Positions 52,947 through 59,969 of a stretch of DNA of 64,000 nucleotides are shown piece after piece. Within the stretch, counting starts at the first letter, position 1; the number at the start of each line of letters is the position of its first letter. A program made the translations under genes and the position numbers. Below the pieces are notes generated by a model that was not told the DNA's origin, did no database searches, and saw only the letters and a program-made list of their open reading frames with translations. Origin of the DNA: Alphaproteobacteria bacterium (GTDB lineage Bacteria; Pseudomonadota; Alphaproteobacteria; Sphingomonadales; Kordiimonadaceae); the NCBI GenBank assembly GCA_006226495.1, contig SBGU01000056.1, forward strand, positions 62,001-126,000. The letters run 5' to 3'.

Positions 52947-53825
52947 ATGACTTCTGACTGGAAACCGGCTTTCCTGATTGCGGGCCTTTTGGCCGCGGCA
53001 AGCCAGCCCGCAACCGCGGACGACCTGTTTGGCAGCGGCAAGCTTCTGGCCACGCCCGGTGTTATTCAAGCGGAAGGCGCAGGCGGCGCCGGCCTTGCCG
53101 CCTGGGCCACCATTTCGGGTTATGGCACCGACCGGGAAATCGGCGCCAATGCGCACTATACGCTTGTCGCCCTTGACGATTTCACCTTCCAGTCCGCGGG
53201 CGTGACTGTGGGCCTGTTCGACCGGGTGGAACTGTCGTTCGCCAAACAATGGTTCGACACCGGTTCTGCCGGTGGCCGGCTTGGCCTGGGCGATGGTTTC
53301 AATTTCAATCAGGACGTGGTGGGCGCCAAGGTGCGCCTGTTCGGCGACGCGGTTTATGACCAGGACACCTGGATGCCGCAGGTTGCTGCCGGCATCATGT
53401 ACAAGAAGGCCGACAAGGGCGATATCGTGCGCTATGTCGGTGCGAAGGATGATGACGGGGTCGATTTTTACGTCGCCGCCACCAAGATTTTGCTGAACGA
53501 AAGCCTGGTGCTGTCGGCTGGCGCGCGGCTGACCGAAGCCAACCATTTTGGCCTGGTCGGTTTTGGCGGCCCGAACGGCGACCACAGCCTGCAGTTCGAG
53601 GGCTCGGCCGTGTATCTGGTCGATGAAGGCTGGCTCATTGGCGCAGACTATCGCACCAAGCCGGACAATCTGGCCTTCGCCGAAGAAGGCAATGCCTGGG
53701 CGGCTTATGGTGTCTGGATGCCGAACAAGCATATTTCGGTCACCCTTGGTTATGCCGATCTGGGGCCGATTGCCCTTCAGGGCCGCCAGAATGGCCTTTA
53801 CCTGTCGCTGCAAACGGGGTTCTGA
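52947..53825 (+). CDS. DUF3034 family exported protein
   Basis: 292-residue exported protein with a signal peptide (about 1-24, to ATADD) and the DUF3034 pattern: GKLLATPGVIQAEGAGGAGLAAWATI, GYGTDREIGANAHYT, VGLFDRVELSFAKQ, then VRLFGDAVYDQDTWMPQVAAG. The beta-rich C-terminus ends with Phe (SLQTGF), consistent with an outer-membrane barrel. It precedes, by three bases, the truncated haemoglobin gene, a linkage I recall as common for this family. The function is unknown but redox or NO-related by context. Confidence 0.85.
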   Translation: MTSDWKPAFLIAGLLAAASQPATADDLFGSGKLLATPGVIQAEGAGGAGLAAWATISGYGTDREIGANAHYTLVALDDFTFQSAGVTVGLFDRVELSFAKQWFDTGSAGGRLGLGDGFNFNQDVVGAKVRLFGDAVYDQDTWMPQVAAGIMYKKADKGDIVRYVGAKDDDGVDFYVAATKILLNESLVLSAGARLTEANHFGLVGFGGPNGDHSLQFEGSAVYLVDEGWLIGADYRTKPDNLAFAEEGNAWAAYGVWMPNKHISVTLGYADLGPIALQGRQNGLYLSLQTGF

Positions 53826-53828
53826 ACC

Positions 53829-54245
53829 ATGAAAAAGTTTCTTCTGCCCGTCATCGCCTTTCTGATTGCCGCCCTGCCAGCGCACGCGGACGACAGCCTC
53901 TATCAGGCGCTGGGTGAAAAAGCCGGCATCCAGGCCATCGTGCAGCGCACCGCCGACCTGGCGTTTGTCGACCCGCGCACTGCGGAGCAGTTCAAGAACA
54001 GCAAAAAGGACCGGCTGGTGGGGCTGGTGACCGACCAGATTTGTGAACTGGCCGGCGGCCCCTGCACCTACAAGGGCCTGAACATGAAAAAGGCGCACAT
54101 CAAGCTGGGCATCACCCAGCATGAATTCAACGCCTTTGCCGAATGCCTGACCCAGGCCATGAACGAGGCCGGCGTGCCCTATCGCAGCCAGAACAAGCTG
54201 TTGGCGATCCTGGCCCCCATGGCGCGCGATACGATTGAAAGGTAG
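53829..54245 (+). CDS. Periplasmic group 1 truncated haemoglobin
   Basis: 138-residue globin with a clear signal peptide (about 1-20), so the protein is periplasmic, unusual for a globin. Proximal His90 is in MKKAHIKLGI, followed by ITQHEFNAFAECLTQAMNEAGVP, as in group 1 (GlbN-type). ALGEKAGIQAIVQRTADLAF begins the A/B helices. It could bind O2 or NO. It lies three bases downstream of the DUF3034 gene, which suggests a two-component periplasmic/outer-membrane system. Confidence 0.85.
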   Translation: MKKFLLPVIAFLIAALPAHADDSLYQALGEKAGIQAIVQRTADLAFVDPRTAEQFKNSKKDRLVGLVTDQICELAGGPCTYKGLNMKKAHIKLGITQHEFNAFAECLTQAMNEAGVPYRSQNKLLAILAPMARDTIER

Positions 54246-54257
54246 GCGGGCTTCACC

Positions 54258-55193
54258 CTAAAAGACACTGACCCCGGTCATGGAGGTGAACAGCTCCAGC
54301 GCCGCCGTGCCGACATAGGAGTTGCCGAACGCATCCAGTTCCGGCGACCAGACACAGATGGTCATGCGGCCCGGCGCCACCGCCAGAATGCCGCCGCCCA
54401 CGCCGCTTTTGGCCGGCAGGCCGACGCGGTAGGCAAAGCTGCCCACGCTGTCATACATGCCGCAGGTCAGCATCACTGAATTGATGCGGCGCGCCTGGTT
54501 CTTTGAAATGACCGCCGTGTCATGCAGGCTGGAATAACCGCCGCCCGCCAGCGGCAGGGCTGCGGTCGCCAGTTCGGCGCAGTTCATTTCCATCGCACAC
54601 TGGAAACAATAGGTTTCCATCAGGTCTTCGACATCATTGTCGATATTGCCATACGCCTTCATCAGGTGCGCAAGCGCGCGGTTGGTGTGGGCATGGTCCA
54701 GTTCCGAACGCGCGACGGTGGCATTGCTGTCTACCGTTTCATCCACCGCCAGGAAGCGCAGGTAATTCCGAAGCCGGTGGCGTGTGTCGCCCTTCAGGCC
54801 CATGACCAGATCGAGGGTCGCCAAAGCACCGGGGTTGATGAAGGGGTTGCGCGGAATACCGCGTTCATGTTCCAGCCGCATCATGCTGTTGAACCGGTCG
54901 CCCGACGGTTCCTTGCCAACCCGTGTCCAGACCATGTCGCCAAAATGCTGCATGGCAAGTTCAAGCACAAAAAGCTTGGAGATACTCTGGACCGAAAAGC
55001 GTTCCAGGCCGTCGCCCACCGTATAGAGCGTACCGTCCACCAAGCGCACGGCCATGCCGAATTTGCGGGCGTCCACGTCCGCCAGCGCAGGGATATAATC
55101 GGCCACACGGCCCTTGCCGAACTGGGGCCGGACCGCCTCGGCGATATAGTCAAGCACACCCTGGTAATCCACGACCCTTGCCTTGTCCGTCAC
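54258..55193 (-). CDS. glsA: Glutaminase
   Basis: 311-residue serine-dependent glutaminase (glutamine to glutamate plus ammonia), collinear with E. coli YneH/GlsA2. The SxxK pair is Ser70 and Lys73 in FSVQSISKLF. Further motifs are KEPSGDRFNS, RGIPRNPFINPGAL and VGLPAKSGVGGGI. The start is taken as GTG 55193 because the family N-terminus (VADYIPALADVD) then lies at the usual distance; an upstream ATG is open. It converges on the truncated haemoglobin gene, with 12 bases between stops. Confidence 0.9.
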   Translation of the reverse strand: MTDKARVVDYQGVLDYIAEAVRPQFGKGRVADYIPALADVDARKFGMAVRLVDGTLYTVGDGLERFSVQSISKLFVLELAMQHFGDMVWTRVGKEPSGDRFNSMMRLEHERGIPRNPFINPGALATLDLVMGLKGDTRHRLRNYLRFLAVDETVDSNATVARSELDHAHTNRALAHLMKAYGNIDNDVEDLMETYCFQCAMEMNCAELATAALPLAGGGYSSLHDTAVISKNQARRINSVMLTCGMYDSVGSFAYRVGLPAKSGVGGGILAVAPGRMTICVWSPELDAFGNSYVGTAALELFTSMTGVSVF

Positions 55194-55528
55194 TCTGGAA
55201 CCTGTTGTCTGTTGTCGGGCCCGCCACCATAGGCCCGGCGCTGGCAAAAGAAAAGGGGTGGCAATCGGGGCACAGCGGGCGGCAAACCCTGCGACAGTCT
55301 GTGCTGCGCAAGGCCTGCAAAAGCTTGTAATTCTGCCGCCAGACCTTATTTTTGCCGCAAGTCATGCGCAAAAACCGGCGCAAACGGTGCCAGACTTGCC
55401 TCAAGTCAAATACGCAGGGCTGGTGCGACCCTATTGACACTATGCCAGTGCCGCCATCTGTGGCACACAGGCGCGAAGACAAAAGTATCCCGCCAGCGTA
55501 TGATGCGGGACCAGAGAAACGACAAACG
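55194..55528. other. Divergent promoter region of glutaminase and desaturase
   Basis: 335 bases. A TTGACA lies at 55434-55439 but the expected -10 position (TCTGTG) is poor. No hairpin or palindrome stands out. Confidence 0.45.
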
Positions 55529-56644
55529 ATGCAGAATGTAACCATGGACATGCCGCTTGATGCCGGCAGCGAAAAACAGGCCCGCGCCGCCGACGCGACT
55601 GCCCCCATCAATGCCGCCGATTTCCCGCTGCGGGAAGCACGCCGGCTGGTGAAGGACCTGTGGACGCCGAACGCCCGCATCTACTGGACCGATTTCACAA
55701 TCAGCAACATCATCGGCTGGGCCGCGATGATTGCCGCCACCATGGCACCCTTCATGTCCCTGCTGCAGATTGTGGCCATTGCCGTTTCGACCCTCGCGCT
55801 GTACCGCGCGGTGATTTTCATTCACGAGCTTGCGCACTTCCGCAAAGGCACCTTCGGCGCCTTCCGGGCCGTATGGAACGCCACCTGCGGCATGCCGATG
55901 CTGGTGCCGTCCTACAGCTATACGGATGTGCATATCGACCACCACAAACCGCAGGTTTACGGCACGGCGGAAGACGGCGAATACCTGCCGTTCGCCATCG
56001 ACAAGCCCTGGAAGATCGCAGCCTTCCTTCTGGGCACCATTGCGACACCGGCCATTCTTCTGGTGCGCTCGACCCTCGGTTTTGTGCTCGAGACCGTCAG
56101 CCGCAAGTTCCGCTTTTTCCTGTGGCGGCGCTTGTCGTCCTTGGTGATCGACTTCAGCTATGACCGTCCGGCCCCCAAAAAGGGCCAGGAAAAAAGCTGG
56201 TACCTGCAGGACGCGGGCGCGGCCTTCTTTGCCTTTCTGCTTGTGGGCCTCTTGGCCGCCGGCATTGTGCCGCTGAAGTTCCTGGCAGTCTGGTATGTGG
56301 TTACGGTGGCGCTTCTGTTCCTCAACGGCCTGCGCACCCTTGCCGCCCATGCCTACCGCAACCCGGGCGACCGGCGCCTGAGCCAGCAGGAAGAATTCCT
56401 CGACAGTGTTGACGTGCCGGGCAACCGCTATATCACGCCCTTGTGGGCGCCTGTGGGCCTCAGGTTCCACGCCACCCACCACCTGTTCCCGGGCATGCCC
56501 TACCACCAGCTTGAAAAAGCGCACGAACGCCTGAAGGCCGAACTGCCGGACAACAGCCTGTATCTGGCCGCCACCCGCAAAAGCCTGTGGCACGCCGTCG
56601 CCCAACTGTGGCGCGAAGCCAGGGCCGCGCAAGCGAAGGGCTGA
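55529..56644 (+). CDS. Membrane fatty-acid desaturase
   Basis: 371-residue di-iron membrane desaturase with all three histidine boxes (HELAH, HIDHH, HATHH) separated by hydrophobic segments. It has at least four transmembrane helices. It introduces a double bond into a membrane lipid acyl chain, or modifies a related lipid, using O2 and electrons from an unidentified donor. The start ATG 55529 is chosen because the upstream extension is Cys/Arg-rich and lacks a ribosome site; GAGAAACG precedes ATG 55529. It is followed by a short gene, four bases away. Confidence 0.85.
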   Translation: MQNVTMDMPLDAGSEKQARAADATAPINAADFPLREARRLVKDLWTPNARIYWTDFTISNIIGWAAMIAATMAPFMSLLQIVAIAVSTLALYRAVIFIHELAHFRKGTFGAFRAVWNATCGMPMLVPSYSYTDVHIDHHKPQVYGTAEDGEYLPFAIDKPWKIAAFLLGTIATPAILLVRSTLGFVLETVSRKFRFFLWRRLSSLVIDFSYDRPAPKKGQEKSWYLQDAGAAFFAFLLVGLLAAGIVPLKFLAVWYVVTVALLFLNGLRTLAAHAYRNPGDRRLSQQEEFLDSVDVPGNRYITPLWAPVGLRFHATHHLFPGMPYHQLEKAHERLKAELPDNSLYLAATRKSLWHAVAQLWREARAAQAKG

Positions 56645-56648
56645 GCCC

Positions 56649-56993
56649 GTGCCGCTGTCGGATGCCGCATTTGCCCGCAAGGTCGAAGATGCCGTAACCG
56701 CGCTTGAAGACGCCCATTCCCGGCGCGATTTTGTCGCCATGGTGCAGGGCATCAAGGTGGTTCTGCCGCTGCTGCGGAACATCGTCCGCGAAGGCTCTGC
56801 CTTCCTGCACTGGTTCATTGCCATCGACAGCGACTGCGACCGCTTCCCCACAGGACCTGAGCGCCGGAACTGGAACAAGGACGCCCTGGCACGGCTGGAC
56901 CGGGAACTGGCCGAAAGCCACGCAAGCCTGCCGGACGATCTGGCACCCCAACTTCGCCGCTTGCGCACCGTTATCCTGCCTGCGGTGCGCTAA
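56649..56993 (+). CDS. Small helical hypothetical protein downstream of the desaturase
   Basis: 114-residue protein not recognised. It is predicted helical (FARKVEDAVTALEDAHSRRDFVAMVQGIKVVLPLLRNIV, then RLDRELAESHASLPDDLAPQLRRLRTVI). GTG start four bases after the desaturase stop; the two probably form an operon. It could be an accessory factor for the desaturase. The strong terminator that follows closes the operon. Confidence 0.6.
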   Translation: MPLSDAAFARKVEDAVTALEDAHSRRDFVAMVQGIKVVLPLLRNIVREGSAFLHWFIAIDSDCDRFPTGPERRNWNKDALARLDRELAESHASLPDDLAPQLRRLRTVILPAVR

Positions 56994-57006
56994 CCCGTGC
57001 CCGCAT

Positions 57007-57035
57007 AAAAAAAGGGCGGCAACCAGCCGCCCTTT
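57007..57035. terminator. Bidirectional terminator
   Basis: GGGCGGC at 57014-57020 pairs with GCCGCCC at 57026-57032 (5-base loop). Seven A precede it and TTT follows, so it serves the plus-strand operon and, more strongly, the minus-strand transferase gene. Confidence 0.8.
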
Positions 57036-57061
57036 CGCATGTCACAGTCTGTGCCCCGCGC

Positions 57062-57706
57062 CTATTCAAACAGCGCGCGGCCCTTGACGGCGGCCGGGCG
57101 GGCGTTGCAGCGGGCACGCCAGGCTTCGACATTCTTGAAATCCTTCAGGCCCACCTGCTCGGTCGCATCGTAAAATTCCTCAAGGCAGTTCACCCACGGG
57201 AAGGTGGCGATATCGGCAATGGAATATTCGTCGGCAATATAGTCCCGGCCCTCAAGCCGTTTATCCAGCACGCCCAGAAGCCGCTTTGCCTCGTTCGTAT
57301 AGCGTTCCACCGGATAGGGATGGTCGCACTTGTCGCGCGCATATTTGAAGAAATGGCCAAGCTGGCCGAACATGGGCCCGACACCCGCCATCTGGAAAAA
57401 CAGCCACTGGATCGCCTCGCCGCGCCTGCGCGGGTCGGTGGGCAACAGCTTGCCGGTCTTTTCCGCCAGATACAGCAGGATCGCGCCGGATTCGAACACA
57501 TTATAGGGTTCGCCGTCCGGGCCATCGGGGTCGGTGATCGCCGGGATCTTGTTATTGGGATTGATGGCCAGAAACTCGGGCGTGAACTGGTCGCCCGCCG
57601 AAATGCTGATCTTGTGCGCCTCATACGGCAGGCCAAGTTCCTCAAGCATGATATGCACCTTGTGGCCGTTCGGGGTGCCAAGCGAATAAAGCTGGATGGG
57701 GGACAT
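57062..57706 (-). CDS. Glutathione transferase, YfcG/Nu-class type
   Basis: 214-residue GST. Motifs seen are LYSLGTPNGHKVHIMLEELGL, INPNNKIPAI (glutathione contact), FESGAILLYLAEKTG and the C-terminal domain SIADIATFPWVN, all as in YfcG. YfcG-type enzymes act as disulphide-bond oxidoreductases with two bound glutathiones, not classical detoxifying transferases. The active site Thr-Asn pair is present in TPNG. It lies divergent from the PadR gene. Confidence 0.88.
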   Translation of the reverse strand: MSPIQLYSLGTPNGHKVHIMLEELGLPYEAHKISISAGDQFTPEFLAINPNNKIPAITDPDGPDGEPYNVFESGAILLYLAEKTGKLLPTDPRRRGEAIQWLFFQMAGVGPMFGQLGHFFKYARDKCDHPYPVERYTNEAKRLLGVLDKRLEGRDYIADEYSIADIATFPWVNCLEEFYDATEQVGLKDFKNVEAWRARCNARPAAVKGRALFE

Positions 57707-57836
57707 GGGCAGGTTCCTCGGTCTGTCTTCTTGAAAGACCCCATGTCGGGGCCGGCGGCTGCGTGCGCAAGGGCCTCCGTTTTCACGTTCCTGTGTATCC
57801 CTTTTGGCATTCGCAAAAAAGTCACGGACGAGCGTC

Positions 57837-57865
57837 TTGACAAAAATATCTTAAGATATATCTTA
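57837..57865 (+). promoter_or_regulatory. Promoter with palindromic PadR operator
   Basis: TTGACA at 57837-57842, a 17-base spacer and ATCTTA at 57860-57865. The spacer is almost wholly the perfect 14-bp palindrome ATATCTTAAGATAT (57846-57859), overlapped by a second palindrome AAGATATATCTT (57853-57864). A repressor bound there would block polymerase. Confidence 0.7.
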
Positions 57866-57898
57866 GACACATCTGAAACACACTTTGGAATAACGATA

Positions 57899-58525
57899 AT
57901 GAAACACAGACAGCATCCCCTCAGTCACTGGTGGCATCACCACCATCATCATCACGACAGCGATCACACGGAAATCGAGGACGGGTTCGAGGACGAACGC
58001 CATGGCCGCCATCATGGCATGTTCGGGCGCGGCGGCTTTTTTGGCCACCACCGCCGGGGCCGGCGCCGTATTATCGATTCGCAGGAACTGCGCCTTGTTG
58101 TGCTGCAGCTCATCAGCGAAGGCCCGCGCCATGGTTATGATGTCATCCAGGCGATCGGCGAACTGACCTCGAACGCCTACAGCCCCAGCCCGGGCATGAT
58201 CTACCCCGCCCTGTCGCTTCTTGAAGACACCGGCTTTATCGAACAGGTGCAGACCGAAGGCCCGCGCAAGGCCTTTGCGGTCACCGACGCCGGGCGCGCG
58301 GAAGTGGAAAAGAACACGAACACCATCCGCGGCATCATCGCGCGCCTGTCAGCCCTGACCCCGGCCGAGGAAACGGCGGGCGCCGCGCCCATCCAGCGTG
58401 CCATGCTGGGGCTGAAAACCGCACTCCGCGCCGCGCTGCACCGCCCCGACGCCCGGCCTGACCTGGTGCATGATATCGCCGCCATCCTGGACGGCGCCGC
58501 CCAACAGATCGAACGGCTGAAATAG
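57899..58525 (+). CDS. YqjI-like His-rich PadR family repressor
   Basis: 208-residue PadR-family regulator. The first 55 residues hold many His, including a WWHHHHHHH run and HHGMFG, a metal-binding extension as in E. coli YqjI. The winged helix follows (ELRLVVLQLISEGPRHGYDVIQAIGELT, then PSPGMIYPALSLLEDTGFI), and its C-terminal part is helical. YqjI is a nickel-responsive repressor of the siderophore reductase gene yqjH. Here the repressor lies just downstream of an apparent autoregulatory operator and is followed by a DUF2218 gene. Sensing of nickel, zinc or iron is inferred. Confidence 0.85.
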   Translation: MKHRQHPLSHWWHHHHHHHDSDHTEIEDGFEDERHGRHHGMFGRGGFFGHHRRGRRRIIDSQELRLVVLQLISEGPRHGYDVIQAIGELTSNAYSPSPGMIYPALSLLEDTGFIEQVQTEGPRKAFAVTDAGRAEVEKNTNTIRGIIARLSALTPAEETAGAAPIQRAMLGLKTALRAALHRPDARPDLVHDIAAILDGAAQQIERLK

Positions 58526-58593
58526 GCCTGATCGGGCATCCGCCGTTCAGGCGGGTGCCCCTGTTCTTTTCATAAAAACAAAGGACCCGAGTC

Positions 58594-58920
58594 ATGACAT
58601 TCAATGCAACCGCCCATGTGCCCACACCGAACGCCAGCAAGTACCTGCAGCAACTGTGCAAACACTGGCAGCATAACCTGCAGGTGGAATTCACCCCGGA
58701 CGCCGGCACCGTCGTGTTCCCCAAGGATGCCCGGGGCGCCGACTGGCCGGCGGCGGCCCTGTTGTCCCTTGGCGCCAGCGACCGCACGCTCATTTGCCGG
58801 CTGGCGGCCAGCGCCCCCGAACAGCTTGACGCCCTCAAAGGTGCGGTGGAACGCCATGTGAACCGCTTCGCCTTCCGCGAAGGCGACCTGGCGTTCGACT
58901 GGGAGGGCGACGACCTCTGA
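58594..58920 (+). CDS. DUF2218 domain-containing protein
   Basis: 108-residue protein matching DUF2218: ASKYLQQLCKHWQHNLQVEFTP, then RLAASAPEQLDALKGAVERHVNRFAFREGDLAFDWE. DUF2218 genes commonly accompany siderophore-interacting/ferric-reductase genes and YqjI-type regulators. It lies 68 bases after the PadR gene and is probably in its regulon. No reductase is in the window. Function unknown. Confidence 0.85.
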   Translation: MTFNATAHVPTPNASKYLQQLCKHWQHNLQVEFTPDAGTVVFPKDARGADWPAAALLSLGASDRTLICRLAASAPEQLDALKGAVERHVNRFAFREGDLAFDWEGDDL

Positions 58921-58930
58921 ACCACAATGC

Positions 58931-58985
58931 TTGACATGGGTGGCTGATTACCCTATTTGTAACCCTAAGGTATCAAACAGATACC
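58931..58985 (+). promoter_or_regulatory. Promoter and operator of the XRE-regulated operon
   Basis: TTGACA at 58931-58936, a 17-base spacer, TATTTG at 58954-58959, then a perfect inverted repeat GGTATC-AAACA-GATACC at 58969-58985 covering the expected start of transcription. It fits autoregulation by the XRE protein encoded third of a kilobase downstream. Confidence 0.65.
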
Positions 58986-59012
58986 CATAGGAAACAATTC
59001 AGGGGGCTACCC

Positions 59013-59489
59013 ATGTTCAACTATTCCCATCTGACCGGGGCACAACTCGCGGACCGTTTTGTCGGCCGCTCCTGTGGCTCCATGTTCATGCTGGCGCTGG
59101 CCTACAGCCTGGATGTCGTCGGCTACGCCACCGGCCAGACCGGCTTTCTGGACACCATCCGTGTCGCGCTGTCGATCATTCTGGTCATCAACCTGCTGCC
59201 CATTTACGCGGCCTATATCAGCCGCCGCCGTGCCACCAACTGCAGCACCGAAGACGGTTATATCGTCGGCATGTTCAAGAAGGCGGTGGTTCATGCCTTC
59301 ACGCTGAACTTCATCGTCATGATCTTCCTCGAGGCCGTCACCGAAATATACCTGACCGATATCCCGACCAAGATTTTCCTGAACGGCCTTCTGGCCCTGA
59401 CCCTCTTGACCCTCAGCATCAGCTTTTTCATCCTGACCCGCGACAGCGACGATGAAGAGGACGATCTCGACCTGGGCGAGGACGCATGA
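59013..59489 (+). CDS. Small membrane protein upstream of an XRE regulator
   Basis: 158-residue protein with about four transmembrane helices (about 20-40, 48-68, 92-114, 122-143) and a strongly acidic C-terminus (DSDDEEDDLDLGED). It is not assigned to a family by eye. Its stop overlaps the XRE gene start by four bases (ATGA). Such membrane-XRE pairs are common as small stress or signalling units; the membrane partner may sequester or be regulated by the XRE protein. Confidence 0.7.
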   Translation: MFNYSHLTGAQLADRFVGRSCGSMFMLALAYSLDVVGYATGQTGFLDTIRVALSIILVINLLPIYAAYISRRRATNCSTEDGYIVGMFKKAVVHAFTLNFIVMIFLEAVTEIYLTDIPTKIFLNGLLALTLLTLSISFFILTRDSDDEEDDLDLGEDA

Positions 59490-59701
59490 GCCAGGAACTG
59501 GACAACCGTATCCGCGTCTTCCGCGCCGAACACCGCATGAGCCAGTCTGACCTGGCGGATGCCATCGGCGTCACCCGCAAGACCATCAGCACCATCGAGG
59601 TGGGCAAGTTCGTGCCCTCGACCGTGATCGCGCTCAAGATCGCGCGCCATTTCGGTGTGCCGGTAGAACAGATTTTTTCGCTGCCCGACGCGGCGGAATA
59701 A
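59486..59701 (+). CDS. XRE family helix-turn-helix regulator
   Basis: 71-residue compact DNA-binding protein consisting of little more than the HTH: NRIRVFRAEHRMSQSDLADAIGVTRKTISTIEVGKFVPS, then ALKIARHFGVPVEQIFSL. Translationally coupled to the membrane protein gene before it. Predicted dimeric autoregulator of the operon at the inverted repeat 58969-58985. Confidence 0.88.
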   Translation: MSQELDNRIRVFRAEHRMSQSDLADAIGVTRKTISTIEVGKFVPSTVIALKIARHFGVPVEQIFSLPDAAE

Positions 59702-59729
59702 GGCCGCAAAAGACAAAAGGACCCGTGTC

Positions 59730-59969
59730 ATGACAGACGAGAACAACAACCGCAAAACCGCCAGCCGCCTTCACATCGGCAATGCCCTTCTGTGGGCGGC
59801 AGCCATGATCGCCGGTGCCATATTGATGCGCGAAAGCGAAGGCTGGCGGGACTATTTCTTCCTGCTGGTTATCTTGGCCGGCACCAGCACCGCCATCATC
59901 GGCAGCCAAGCCGGCACTTGTGAACTGAGCCTGTACCGCCGCCTGTTCAGGAAGGGAGACAAGGCATGA
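59730..59969 (+). CDS. Small two-helix membrane protein
   Basis: 79-residue protein with two hydrophobic segments (about 18-36 and 42-60) and basic ends. Not recognised. It lies 28 bases after the XRE gene and overlaps the hydrolase start by four bases, so it belongs to the same operon. Confidence 0.65.
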   Translation: MTDENNNRKTASRLHIGNALLWAAAMIAGAILMRESEGWRDYFFLLVILAGTSTAIIGSQAGTCELSLYRRLFRKGDKA

